A stretch of DNA of 64,000 nt from Ancalomicrobiaceae bacterium S20 (GTDB taxonomy: Bacteria; Pseudomonadota; Alphaproteobacteria; Rhizobiales; Ancalomicrobiaceae): positions 2,078,716 to 2,142,715 of the forward strand of contig CP158568.1 of the NCBI GenBank assembly GCA_040269895.1. The letters run 5' to 3'. The translations under genes were made by a program, and so were the position numbers. Below are positions 19,439-27,975 of this stretch, in pieces; positions within the stretch are counted from its first letter, which is position 1, and each line of letters opens with the position of its first letter. The notes below the pieces were generated by a model. That model was given only the letters and a program-made list of their open reading frames with translations. It searched no databases and was not told the origin of the DNA.

Positions 19439-20503
19439 ATGCAAGGCGTGCTCCGCTTTCTCGGCCAGCTGGAGGGACCGCAGACCATCGGTCGCGGTCC
19501 CGGCTTCTGGTCCCTGTTCGTCGTGGTGGTCGCGGCGGCCGCGGCCTACCCGCTGTTCAGCGACGGCTACACGGTCGGCAACTCGGTCTACTTCTTCACC
19601 TGGGTGTTCATGGCGCTCGGCCTCAGCCTGATCTGGGGCTACGGCGGCGCGCTGTCCTTCGGCCAGACCGCGTTTTTCGGCATCGCCGGCTACGGCTACG
19701 GCATCCTGACCATCAACTTCGGGTCTGACTACGGCTTCACGCTGGTCGCCCTGGTGCTGGCGCTGGTGTTCGCGGCCGCCTTCGCGCTGCTGCTCGGCTA
19801 CTTCATGTTCTACGGCCGCATCGCCGGCGTGTTCCTCGGCATCGTGACGCTGTCGATCACGCTCGTGCTCGAGCGCTTCATGGCGCAGACCGCCGGGCCG
19901 GAATGGAAGATCGGCGCCGCGCGGCTCAACGGCTTCAACGGCATGAGCGCGATGCCGCCGCTGACGGTTCCCTGGCCGGGAGGACCGCTGGTGCTGTTCC
20001 CCGACGTCGAGCTCTACTATTTCGTGCTCGGCCTGCTGGTGCTCGTCTATCTGGCCTTGCGGATCCTGGTGAACTCGTCCTTCGGCAACGTGCTGGTGGC
20101 GATCCGCGAGAACCCGCAGCGCGCCGAGATGCTCGGCTACGACATCCGCAAGTATCAGCTGATCGCCTTCGTGATCGGCGCGGCGCTCGCCGGCCTCTCG
20201 GGCGTGCTCTACACGACCTGGGGCCAGTACATCACGCCGTCGTCGATGGGCATGACCGCCGCCTCGCTGCCGATCGTCTGGGTCGCGGTCGGCGGGCGCT
20301 CCGACCTGACCGCGACCGTGATCGGCACGATCGCCGTGCTCTCGGGCTTCCAGGCGCTGACCATCTACGGCAGCCAGTATGCGCTGGTCGTCATGGGGCT
20401 CCTGCTGGTCGTCACGGTGCTCGCCGCGCCGAAGGGGCTGATCCTCGGCCTCGCCGAGGCCGCCGGCCGGCTCACCCGCCGCAAGGGGAGCGACGCACGA
20501 TGA
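19439..20503 (+). CDS. branched-chain/urea-type ABC permease (LivM/UrtC-like)
   Basis: Second membrane subunit, 354 residues from ATG 19439 (MQGVLRFLGQLEG), 14 bases after the first permease. About ten hydrophobic segments. Typical LivM/UrtC stretches are MALGLSLIWGYGGALSFGQT, FFGIAGYGYGILT, SFGNVLVAIRENPQRAEMLG with YDIRKYQLIAFVIGAALAGL, and the end VVTVLAAPKGLILGLAE. Its stop overlaps the ATPase start (ATGA), so translation is coupled. Confidence 0.87.
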   Translation: MQGVLRFLGQLEGPQTIGRGPGFWSLFVVVVAAAAAYPLFSDGYTVGNSVYFFTWVFMALGLSLIWGYGGALSFGQTAFFGIAGYGYGILTINFGSDYGFTLVALVLALVFAAAFALLLGYFMFYGRIAGVFLGIVTLSITLVLERFMAQTAGPEWKIGAARLNGFNGMSAMPPLTVPWPGGPLVLFPDVELYYFVLGLLVLVYLALRILVNSSFGNVLVAIRENPQRAEMLGYDIRKYQLIAFVIGAALAGLSGVLYTTWGQYITPSSMGMTAASLPIVWVAVGGRSDLTATVIGTIAVLSGFQALTIYGSQYALVVMGLLLVVTVLAAPKGLILGLAEAAGRLTRRKGSDAR

Positions 20504-21219
20504 CCGCCCTGCTCGAAACCCGTGCGCTGAACAAGCATTTCGGCGGCCTGCACGTCACGAACGCCGTCGATCTGGCGCTCCAGCCCGGCGAGATCCATTG
20601 CCTGATCGGCCCAAACGGCGCCGGCAAGTCGACGCTGTTCCGGCTCGTGCTCGGCGAGCACATGCCCTCCTCCGGCCAGATCCTATTCAATGGCGAGGAC
20701 ATCACGCGGCTGAAGTCGTTCGAACGCATCGACCGCGGCATGTCGGTCAAATTCCAGGTACCCGGCGTATTCAAGGGCCTGTCGGCCCGGCAGAACCTCG
20801 AGATCGCGCTGCAGCGCCGGCGCTCGCGCGCCGCGCTCGGCCGCGAGATCGACGAGCGGCTCGAATTCCTCGGGCTCAAGGACGCGGCCAACACGCTCGC
20901 CGGCGCGCTCAGTCACGGCCAGAAGCAGTGGCTCGAAATCGGCATGGCGATCGCGCTCGAACCGAAGCTGCTGCTGCTCGACGAGCCGACCGCCGGCATG
21001 TCGCCGGAGGAGACCTTTGCGACCGGCGAGCTGGTGCTCGGCCTCAACGCGCGCGGCATGACCGTGCTCGCCGTCGAGCACGACATGACCTTCGTCCGGC
21101 AGGTCGCCCACAAGGTGACGGTCCTCCATCTCGGCCAGGTGTTCGCGCAAGGCTCGATCGACCAGATCGTCGCCGACGAGCGCGTGGCCGCCATCTACCT
21201 GGGGCAGGCCCATGCGTAA
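20500..21219 (+). CDS. urea/amide-type ABC transporter ATPase (UrtD-like)
   Basis: Nucleotide-binding subunit of 239 residues. ATG at 20500 overlaps the permease stop by four bases. Walker A GPNGAGKST (about residue 38), Walker B LLLLDEPTAGM, and the variant signature LSHGQKQWLEIGMA in place of LSGGQ, which is characteristic of the UrtD branch. The switch histidine is in VLAVEHDMTFVRQVA. It pairs with the next ATPase to power the importer. Confidence 0.88.
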   Translation: MTALLETRALNKHFGGLHVTNAVDLALQPGEIHCLIGPNGAGKSTLFRLVLGEHMPSSGQILFNGEDITRLKSFERIDRGMSVKFQVPGVFKGLSARQNLEIALQRRRSRAALGREIDERLEFLGLKDAANTLAGALSHGQKQWLEIGMAIALEPKLLLLDEPTAGMSPEETFATGELVLGLNARGMTVLAVEHDMTFVRQVAHKVTVLHLGQVFAQGSIDQIVADERVAAIYLGQAHA

Positions 21220-21925
21220 GGAAGTGCTGATCAACACGATCGGGCTTCGCGCCGGCTACGGCGGCAAGCCCGTGCTCCAGGGCCTCGAGATCGAGGTCCG
21301 CGAGGGCGAGATCGTCGCGGTGATCGGGCGCAACGGCGTCGGCAAGTCGACGCTGATGAAGAGCCTGATCGGGCTCGTGCCGACCATGGACGGCTCGATC
21401 GTCTACGAGGGCGCGCCGATCGAGCAGCTCCCCGCCCACAAGCGCGCCAAGCTCGGCATCGGCTACGTGCCGCAGGGCCGCGACGTGTTCCCGCGCCTGA
21501 CGGTGGCCGAGAACGTCACCGTCGGCGCGGCGATCAAGGGCGATGTGCCGAAGGCCGGGCTGGAAGCGATCTTCGCGGCATTCCCGATCCTGAAGGAGCG
21601 CTGGAACCAGCGCGCCGGCACCATGTCCGGCGGCCAGCAGCAGCAGCTCGCGATCGCCCGCGTCCTGATCGCCGAGCCGAAGCTGATCCTGCTCGACGAG
21701 CCGTCCGAGGGCATCCAGCCGAACATCGTGCAGGACATCGCCCGCAACATGGTCCGGCTCAACGCCGAGACCGGCGCGACCGTGATCCTGGTCGAGCAGA
21801 ACATCGACATGATCCGGGCGATGGCCCAGCGCTGCTACGTGCTCGACAAGGGCCGCATCGTCGCAAGCCTCGATCGCGCCGCGCTCGACGATGCGGCGGA
21901 GATGCGCCGCCACCTCGCCGTCTGA
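21212..21925 (+). CDS. urea/amide-type ABC transporter ATPase (UrtE-like)
   Basis: Second nucleotide-binding subunit, 237 residues, start overlapping the previous gene by eight bases. Walker A GRNGVGKSTL, signature MSGGQQQQLAIARVL, Walker B LILLDEPSEGIQPN and switch His region VILVEQNIDMIRAMA; the GVGKS and EGIQPN forms are those of UrtE/LivF. About 45 bases separate it from the formamidase gene, so transport and hydrolysis are probably co-expressed. Confidence 0.88.
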   Translation: MRKEVLINTIGLRAGYGGKPVLQGLEIEVREGEIVAVIGRNGVGKSTLMKSLIGLVPTMDGSIVYEGAPIEQLPAHKRAKLGIGYVPQGRDVFPRLTVAENVTVGAAIKGDVPKAGLEAIFAAFPILKERWNQRAGTMSGGQQQQLAIARVLIAEPKLILLDEPSEGIQPNIVQDIARNMVRLNAETGATVILVEQNIDMIRAMAQRCYVLDKGRIVASLDRAALDDAAEMRRHLAV

Positions 21926-21970
21926 CCGAACGCCGACTTCAGAACCAACAAGGCAACAAGGAGAAGCACC

Positions 21971-22960
21971 ATGTCCTGGCTCGAAAGCTCCATCATGGCC
22001 AAGAAGGGCGTCGCCAAGGGTGCGGCGAACGCCAGCTTCGCGATCACCGAGGAAAGCCAAGGCAAGTACCACTACGTCTACGGGCCGTTCGTCGATCCCG
22101 TGCTGACGGTCGACCCGGGCGCGGTCGTCTCGGCCGAGACGCACGACGCCTTCGAGGGCAAGATCAAGCATGAGACCGACAAGCCCTCGGAGATCCTGAA
22201 CTTCCCCTATCTCAATCCGCAGAACGGCCCGATCTACGTGAACGGCGCCGAGAAGGGCGATGCGCTCGCGGTCTATATCGAGAGCATCGTGCCGCGCGGC
22301 GAGCAGCCCCGCGGCACCACCTGCGTGATGCCCTACTTCGGCGGCCTGGTCTCGACCGACAACACCGCGATGCTGCACGCGCCGCTGCCGGAGCGGGTAA
22401 AGAAGGTCGACATCACCCTCGAAGAGGGCACGAAGTGGACCGACAAGATCACCCTGCCCTACGAGCCGTTCATCGGCACGATCGGCACGTCGCCGGAAAT
22501 CGAGGCGATCTCGTCGCTGCAGCCGGACTACTACGGCGGCAACATGGACCTGCCCGACGTCGGCGTCGGCGCGGTCGTCTACCTGCCGGTCAACACCAAG
22601 GGTGCGCTACTCTATCTCGGCGACTGCCACGCCGCGCAGGGCGACGGCGAGCTCTGCGGCGTCGCGATCGAGCATCCGACCGTGACCACGGTGCGTATCG
22701 ACCTGATCAAGGGCTGGACCATCAAGTGGCCGCGGCTCGAAACCAAGGACTTCATCATGTCGATCGGCTCGGGCCGGCCGATGGAGGACGCCGCGCGCAT
22801 CGCCTATCGCGACCTGATCGCCTGGATGGCGGCCGACTACGGCTTCACCGAGATGGACGCCTACATGCTCCTGACCCAGGCCGGCCGCATGCGGCTCGGC
22901 AACATGGTCGACCCCAAGTACACGATGGGCGCATCGATCAAGAAGAGCTTCCTGGTCTGA
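21971..22960 (+). CDS. fmdA: acetamidase/formamidase family amide hydrolase
   Basis: Zinc-dependent acetamidase/formamidase of 329 residues, which releases ammonia from formamide or acetamide. A ribosome site AAGGAGAA lies just before the ATG at 21971. Family features: VSAETHDAFEGKI near residue 55, LNPQNGPIYVNGAEKGDALAV, the substrate loop PFIGTIGTSPE, GGNMDLPDVGVGAVVYLPVN, and the signature LLYLGDCHAAQGDGELCGVAIE with the metal-binding D-C-H-x-x-x-G-D-G-E. Shorter than the roughly 400-residue Methylophilus FmdA. Its place behind AmiC/AmiR and the ABC importer makes amide nitrogen use the clear role of the operon. Confidence 0.88.
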   Translation: MSWLESSIMAKKGVAKGAANASFAITEESQGKYHYVYGPFVDPVLTVDPGAVVSAETHDAFEGKIKHETDKPSEILNFPYLNPQNGPIYVNGAEKGDALAVYIESIVPRGEQPRGTTCVMPYFGGLVSTDNTAMLHAPLPERVKKVDITLEEGTKWTDKITLPYEPFIGTIGTSPEIEAISSLQPDYYGGNMDLPDVGVGAVVYLPVNTKGALLYLGDCHAAQGDGELCGVAIEHPTVTTVRIDLIKGWTIKWPRLETKDFIMSIGSGRPMEDAARIAYRDLIAWMAADYGFTEMDAYMLLTQAGRMRLGNMVDPKYTMGASIKKSFLV

Positions 22961-23069
22961 TCATCTGACCGCCTGACCTCACTCCGCTTCTGATGCGAAC
23001 CCGCGCCCACCCGTCGATCCGGGCGGGCGAACGGGGCCGTCTGCCCGCATTCCAGACAGGACCGATCCG

Positions 23070-24818
23070 ATGCCGAACGTCCACAAGGTCGCCACCGTCC
23101 AGTTCGAACCCACGATGTTCGAGAAGGAGCGCAACGTCGGCCGCCTCCTCGACCTGTGCAAGGCCGCGGCGCAAGCCGGCGCCAAGCTGATCGTCACGCC
23201 CGAAATGGGCACGACCGGCTATTGCTGGTTCGACCGCGCCGAGGTCGCCGCCGAGGTCGAGACCGTGCCGGGGCCGACCACCGCGCGGTTCGAGGCGCTG
23301 TGCCGCGACCATGGCTGCTGGATCGTGATCGGCATGCCGGAGGTCGACGCCGACGACATCTACTACAATTCCGCCGTGCTGATCGGTCCCGACGGCGTCG
23401 TCGGCACCCATCGCAAGAGCCACCCCTACATCTCCGAGCCGAAGTGGTCGGCGCCGGGCGATGTCGGCCATCAGGTGTTCGAGACGCCGATCGGCCGGAT
23501 CGCGCTCCTGATCTGCATGGACATCCACTTCATCGAGACCGCGCGGCTCTGCGCGCTCGGCGGCGCGGACGTGATCTGCCACATCTCCAACTGGCTCGCC
23601 GAGCGGACGCCCGCGCCGTACTGGATCAGCCGCGGCTTCGAGAACGGCTGCTATGTGATCGAGTCGAACCGCTGGGGCCTGGAACGCACGGTGCAATTCT
23701 CCGGCGGCTCCTGCGTGATCGAGCCGGACGGCACGCTCGCCACCGTGATCGACACGGGCGACGGCTTCGCGCTCGCCGACATGGACCTCGACAAGGCGCG
23801 GGCCCAGATCGTGCTCGGCGAACCGGTGTTCGACCAGCGCCGGCCGGAGCTCTACCCGGAGCTGCTCGCCGATACGTTCAGCTGGAATCCGCTCGACTTC
23901 TTCGGCCTCTACACCCATCGGCCGCTGCCGCCCGGCAAGCGGTCCGAAATGGCGGTCGCGCAGTTCGCGCCCGGCGCCGACGCGGCGGCGAACCTCGCCC
24001 GGATCGAGGAACTCGCGGCGAATGCCAAGGCGGAAGGCGCGGAACTGGTGGTGTTCCCTGAACTCGCCGTCTCCGGCCTCGTCGACCCGGCCGCGGCGGC
24101 GGAGTCGATCCCCGGTCCGTCGACCTGGCGGCTGATGGCGCTCGCCAAGCAGCTGAAGCTGCATCTGGTCGTCGGCATCGCCGAGGCGGCGGGGCACACG
24201 CGCTACAACAGTGCGGTCCTGATCGGACCGGAGGGCGTCGTCGCGGTGCATCGCAAGCTGCATCTTAATGCCGCCGACCGCGCCTGGGCGACGGCCGGCG
24301 ACAGCTGGACCGTCGCGGACATCCCGATCGGCCGCGTCGGCCTGCTCATCGGCCATGACGCGGTATTCCCGGAATCGGGCCGCGTGCTGTCGCTCCGGGG
24401 CTGCGACGTGATCGCCTGCCCGGCCGCTATCGCGGGGCGGTTCTCCTACGGCCACGAGGGCACGGCGATCGCGCAGAGCTGGCCGATCCCGACCGGCGCC
24501 GACGCCTATCACTGGCATCATTTCCGCGCGCGCGCCGGCGAGAACAACGTGTTCCTCGCCTTCGCCAATGTCTGCGACCCGGCACGCGACATGCAGGGGC
24601 TCAGCGGCGTGTTCGGCCCGGACACGTTCGAGTTCCCGCGCCGCGAGGCGATCGTGACGACGGCCGAGGGCATCGCCGCGGCGACCGTCGACACGACCAA
24701 CCTCGCGACGCGCTACCCGACCAATGTCGTGCGCCGCAAGGACATCGTCTGCATGCGCCTGCCGCATCACTACCGGGCGCTGGTCCGCCAGCCGAACCGC
24801 GCCCATCCGGCCGCCTGA
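23070..24818 (+). CDS. fused double carbon-nitrogen hydrolase (nitrilase superfamily), second domain lacking the catalytic Cys
   Basis: Protein of 582 residues made of two complete nitrilase-superfamily domains (about residues 5-280 and 293-570). Domain 1 has the full Glu-Lys-Cys triad: E45 in TPEMG, K116 in HRKSHPY and C149 in LLICMDIHF. Domain 2 keeps E331 (FPELAVSG) and K396 (HRKLHLN) but has G428 in LLIGHDAVFPE where cysteine belongs; the codon at 24351-24353 is GGC, one base from TGC. The second domain is therefore predicted inactive for ordinary thiol chemistry. The gene follows the formamidase by about 110 bases and precedes an SDR, so an amide or nitrile substrate is likely. Single-domain relatives are around 260-330 residues. 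Confidence 0.88.
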   Translation: MPNVHKVATVQFEPTMFEKERNVGRLLDLCKAAAQAGAKLIVTPEMGTTGYCWFDRAEVAAEVETVPGPTTARFEALCRDHGCWIVIGMPEVDADDIYYNSAVLIGPDGVVGTHRKSHPYISEPKWSAPGDVGHQVFETPIGRIALLICMDIHFIETARLCALGGADVICHISNWLAERTPAPYWISRGFENGCYVIESNRWGLERTVQFSGGSCVIEPDGTLATVIDTGDGFALADMDLDKARAQIVLGEPVFDQRRPELYPELLADTFSWNPLDFFGLYTHRPLPPGKRSEMAVAQFAPGADAAANLARIEELAANAKAEGAELVVFPELAVSGLVDPAAAAESIPGPSTWRLMALAKQLKLHLVVGIAEAAGHTRYNSAVLIGPEGVVAVHRKLHLNAADRAWATAGDSWTVADIPIGRVGLLIGHDAVFPESGRVLSLRGCDVIACPAAIAGRFSYGHEGTAIAQSWPIPTGADAYHWHHFRARAGENNVFLAFANVCDPARDMQGLSGVFGPDTFEFPRREAIVTTAEGIAAATVDTTNLATRYPTNVVRRKDIVCMRLPHHYRALVRQPNRAHPAA

Positions 24819-24852
24819 CTCGCACCGCCACAAACACAAGGGAGATGCATTG

Positions 24853-25614
24853 ATGGATCTCGGTCTCAAGGGTTCGAAGGTTTTGATCACCGGCGGCACC
24901 AAGGGCATCGGCCGCGCGATTGCCGAAACCTTCGCCGCCGAGGGCGCGGATGTCGGCATCTGTGCGCGCAATGCGGCGGAAGTCGCCGACACGGTCGAGG
25001 CACTGAAGGCGCGCGGCGTCGCGGCCTATGGCGAGGCGGTCGATGTCGCCGACGGCGCGGCGCTGAAGGCCTGGGTCGGCCGCATGGCCGACCGGCTCGG
25101 CGGCATCGACGTGGTGGTGGCCAACGTCTCGGCGCTGGCGATCGGTGCCGACGAGGAGAGCTGGCGCAAGGAATTCGAGACCGACATGATGGGCACCGTC
25201 CGGCTGGTCGACGCCGCGATGCCCTATCTCGAGAAGAGCCCGGCCGGCGCGATCGTGACGATCTCGAGCGTCTCCGGCCGCGAAATCGACTTCGCGGCCG
25301 GGCCCTATGGGACATTCAAGGCGGCGATCATCCACTACACCCAGGGCCTCGCCTACCAACTCGCCGCCAAAGGCATCCGTGCCAACACCGTCTCGCCGGG
25401 CAACACCTATTTCGACGGCGGCGTCTGGAACTCGATCAAGGACGGCAATCCGGCGCTCTACGCCGAGGCGCTGGCGCTGAACCCGACCGGCCGGATGGGC
25501 ACGCCGCAGGAGATGGCCAACGCGGCGGTGTTCCTGGCGAGCCGCGCGGCGAGCTTCATCACCGGCACCAACCTCGTCGTGGACGGCGCGCTGACCCGCG
25601 GCGTGCAGTTCTGA
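24853..25614 (+). CDS. short-chain dehydrogenase/reductase family oxidoreductase
   Basis: Classical SDR of 253 residues from ATG 24853. Cofactor motif ITGGTKGIGRAIAE near residue 15, ANVSALA in place of the usual NNAG-type motif, catalytic Ser in VTISSVSG, and Tyr/Lys in GPYGTFKAA; the C-terminal SPGNTYFDGG and ITGTNLVVDGALTRG are normal. It closes the amide operon, 34 bases after the double nitrilase gene, and may handle the carbon skeleton left after amide or nitrile hydrolysis; that role is inferred from position only. Confidence 0.85.
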   Translation: MDLGLKGSKVLITGGTKGIGRAIAETFAAEGADVGICARNAAEVADTVEALKARGVAAYGEAVDVADGAALKAWVGRMADRLGGIDVVVANVSALAIGADEESWRKEFETDMMGTVRLVDAAMPYLEKSPAGAIVTISSVSGREIDFAAGPYGTFKAAIIHYTQGLAYQLAAKGIRANTVSPGNTYFDGGVWNSIKDGNPALYAEALALNPTGRMGTPQEMANAAVFLASRAASFITGTNLVVDGALTRGVQF

Positions 25615-25630
25615 GCGGCGCTCCTGAGTT

Positions 25631-25655
25631 GGCGGCGTGACGGGCGTCAGCCGCC
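25631..25655. terminator. bidirectional hairpin between convergent genes
   Basis: Stem GGCGGC-(G)-TGAC with GTCA-GCCGCC around loop GGGC, at 25631-25655, in the 32-base gap between the SDR stop (plus) and the MAPEG stop (minus), overlapping the latter stop codon. Ten base pairs with one bulge and no long U-tract. It probably ends both transcripts. Confidence 0.6.
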
Positions 25656-26060
25656 GAACAGGATGAGGCCGCCCAACGCGATCTGGCAGCCGAAGCCGGT
25701 GAGAAATGCCGCCGTGCGGATCGGAATCGGCAGGCCCGCGATCGTCACGAGCGCATGGGCGAGCCGGGCGAAGAAATAGACGCCGCAGGCGGAGGCGACC
25801 GCCGCCGACGCGCCGACGGCCCAATGGGCAACGAAGGCGAGCGGCGCAAACACCACGAGGTTTTCGACCGCATTGACATGGGCCTGTACCGCGCGGCCCG
25901 CCCAGGGCGCGCGCGGCGGCGGATCGGCGGGCGGGAACAGCGCCCAGCCCGGCGGACCCAACTCGCGAAAACGATTGGCGACATAGGGGATCCACAGGAT
26001 CGCGGTCAGAAGAACCGTCGCAGTGAGCCAGAACAGTGCCGGAGACTGGGCGATCGACAT
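25647..26060 (-). CDS. MAPEG family membrane protein
   Basis: Small inner-membrane protein of 137 residues with four hydrophobic segments, the length and topology of the MAPEG family (microsomal glutathione transferase-like). The family segment RAVQAHVNAVENLVVFAPLA (about residues 55-75) with the conserved N-E pair is clear, as is the late FARLAHALVTIAGLPIPIRTAA. Bacterial members have unknown substrates. Divergent from the TetR gene across 128 bases that hold a candidate operator, so it may be the TetR target. Confidence 0.82.
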   Translation of the reverse strand: MSIAQSPALFWLTATVLLTAILWIPYVANRFRELGPPGWALFPPADPPPRAPWAGRAVQAHVNAVENLVVFAPLAFVAHWAVGASAAVASACGVYFFARLAHALVTIAGLPIPIRTAAFLTGFGCQIALGGLILFGG

Positions 26061-26150
26061 CCGGTTCCCTCGTTTTGGACGGCATCCGGAGCCGGTCGAA
26101 CCGCGCCGAACGCCCTGCTCCGGCGACCATCGCCAAAGCTCTCATAATTT

Positions 26151-26166
26151 TGTACGATATCGCACA
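26151..26166. promoter_or_regulatory. candidate TetR operator
   Basis: 16-base pseudo-palindrome TGTACGATATCGCACA with a single mismatched pair, 23 bases before the tetR start and in the divergent gap shared with the MAPEG gene. Size and symmetry suit a TetR dimer. Confidence 0.55.
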
Positions 26167-26188
26167 GAACTATGAGGACAAGTTTTTT

Positions 26189-26818
26189 ATGCAAGACCGC
26201 ACAAAATCGACCGCGCGCAGCGGGCGTCCGCGCCAATTCGACGAGGACGAGGCCGCAGCGCGCATGCAGCGCCTGCTCTGGACGACGGGATTGTCGAGCC
26301 CGTCGCTCGATGCCATCGGCCGGTCCGCCGGCCTCAACCGGCCGAGCCTGGCCGCGGCCTTCGGCGACAAGAACGCCATCTACGAACGGGCGGCGCGCGA
26401 CTATGCGGCAATGATGGACGATCGGCTCCGTCGGGCGCTCGCGGCGGACGATCTCCCGGTCGCGCTTCACGAGGCGTTCGAGGCCGTCATCGACATCTAC
26501 ACGGCCGAGGGGCCGGACGGCTGCTTCGTCCTCTGCACGGCGCCGGCGGAGGCACGCGCCAATCCGATCTGCCGCGACATTCTCGACCGGTCGATCCTGG
26601 CCATCGACGCGCTGTTCCTCGATCGCCTGCAACGCGAGCAGGCGCGCGAGGGCTCGGCCCTCGCAGACTACGCCGGCCTCGCGGCGATGCTCGGCGCCAC
26701 GGTGCACAGCATCGCGCTGCGCGCCCGTGCCGGCTGGAGCCGTGAACGGCTGCTGCAACTGGCGCACGACACGGTCGATCGCCTGACGGCGATCTCGGGA
26801 GAGCGCGGCGCGAGCTGA
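26189..26818 (+). CDS. TetR family transcriptional regulator
   Basis: 209 residues from ATG 26189, with GAGGA at 26174-26178 as ribosome site. The N-terminal helix-turn-helix occupies about residues 20-65: AAARMQRLLWTTGLSSPSLD, AIGRSAGLNRPSLAAAFGDK, NAIYERAARDYAAMM. The C-terminal domain (from FEAVIDIYTAEGPDGCFVLC) resembles the AcrR/AefR-type TetR regulators of cytoplasmic reductases and stress genes. It probably represses the divergent MAPEG gene and itself through the palindrome at 26151-26166. Convergent with the outer membrane protein gene, with only five bases between the stops. Confidence 0.87.
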   Translation: MQDRTKSTARSGRPRQFDEDEAAARMQRLLWTTGLSSPSLDAIGRSAGLNRPSLAAAFGDKNAIYERAARDYAAMMDDRLRRALAADDLPVALHEAFEAVIDIYTAEGPDGCFVLCTAPAEARANPICRDILDRSILAIDALFLDRLQREQAREGSALADYAGLAAMLGATVHSIALRARAGWSRERLLQLAHDTVDRLTAISGERGAS

Positions 26819-26823
26819 CGCCG

Positions 26824-27813
26824 TCAGGGCTTCGGCGGGTTGGGCACCCAGACCGGCATGGACACGGTCAGAAACGCGGCGGTGCCGTTTTCGAGCCGAT
26901 TGCGCGCCTCGAACTCGCGGAACAGCTTGATCCGGGTCTGGATCGGAATGCCGTTGACCGAGAAGCCGTATCCGACCGTGCCGCCGAGCGCGGCGACGCG
27001 GCCGCGGAAGGCGCCGAAGGTCGCGCCGGCGCCGCTGTCGCCGGTGGTCTGCTCATAGTAGTAGCCGAGCACGCCGACCGAGAGCTCCTTGGTCAGCGCT
27101 TTGGAGACCGAGGCCTCGAGGTGGAACTCGTTGCCGGTGCGATAGCTGGTCGCCGTGTTCGTGCCGTTGAAGGTGTAGCCGACCGTGGCGGAGACATCGA
27201 TGCCGGTCGCCGGATCGAGCCAGGTCACGGCAAGGAACGGATCGACCGCCCAGCGATGGAACGACATGTTGGCGAAACCCGCCGCGTCGTACTGGCCGAT
27301 CGGCACGTTCACCGATGTACCGGCCTGGACGTTCCAATTGCCGGACTGCCAAGCGAGGAAACCCGAGACCACCGGGTCGCCGAAGAAGGAAGCGCTGTCG
27401 CGGGCACCGACGGTCAGCGGCATGCGGGCCCCGAACGGCGGAACCACCGTCGCGGAGGCCGTCAGCGTCGGGCCGCCGTAAGGCTGCGTCAGCGACAGGC
27501 CGAGACGACCGTCCAGGACCCGCGCCGGCGTCATCCAGAGCGCCGTCAGCATGTTGGCGGTCGCGTTGGCACCGATGCCGGCGCCGATCGAGGTGCCGTA
27601 AGGCAGGCTGACCTCCCGACGGACCGCCCCCATGTAGCGATAGAGATCGTTCTGGAGGAACACGCCCTCGACCGGCGGTGCCACCGCGGCACCCGGGCCG
27701 CGCAGGCCGAGCAGATACCAGCTGAGCGCATTTTCGGCCGCCGCGGCCGGACCGGCAGCCGCCAGTGCGGCAATGAAGAAACCGACGCGCAAAAGGCGGC
27801 TCTCTGAGGTCAT
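26824..27813 (-). CDS. outer membrane beta-barrel protein, phenol MetA-pathway transporter-like family
   Basis: 329 residues with a clear signal peptide (MTSESRLLRVGFFIAALAAA, cleavage after AAAA). The mature protein consists of alternating hydrophobic strands with glycine/aromatic turns, starting ENALSWYLLGLRGPGAA. Segments such as PVEGVFLQNDLYRYMG, VGARDSASFFGDPVVSGFLA, VSATVGYTFNGTNTATSYRT and VGVLGYYYEQTTGDSGAGAT match the SphA / 'meta-pathway of phenol degradation' outer-membrane family, often linked to uptake of aromatic or hydrophobic compounds. The C-terminus is VPNPPKP rather than the usual aromatic residue. A palindrome 47 bases upstream may control it. Substrate unknown. Confidence 0.78.
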   Translation of the reverse strand: MTSESRLLRVGFFIAALAAAGPAAAAENALSWYLLGLRGPGAAVAPPVEGVFLQNDLYRYMGAVRREVSLPYGTSIGAGIGANATANMLTALWMTPARVLDGRLGLSLTQPYGGPTLTASATVVPPFGARMPLTVGARDSASFFGDPVVSGFLAWQSGNWNVQAGTSVNVPIGQYDAAGFANMSFHRWAVDPFLAVTWLDPATGIDVSATVGYTFNGTNTATSYRTGNEFHLEASVSKALTKELSVGVLGYYYEQTTGDSGAGATFGAFRGRVAALGGTVGYGFSVNGIPIQTRIKLFREFEARNRLENGTAAFLTVSMPVWVPNPPKP

Positions 27814-27859
27814 GGGCGCTTCCGTCTCCGCCTGCGATTCGCAAGGACTCGTGCCGTAA

Positions 27860-27872
27860 CGTTATCATAACG
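27860..27872. promoter_or_regulatory. palindrome upstream of the outer membrane protein gene
   Basis: CGTTATCATAACG: perfect 6-base arms around a central C, in an A/T-richer patch 47 bases upstream of the start at 27813. It could be an operator; the short size leaves room for chance. Confidence 0.35.
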
Positions 27873-27975
27873 CAGCGGTATACGAGCGACGTCTCCGCCG
27901 CCGTGGCCGGTTCGAACGGGACAAGGGACGAGCGGCTCCGCGGGACGCCGCGCTTTCCGCGTCCGTCTCGCGCGG

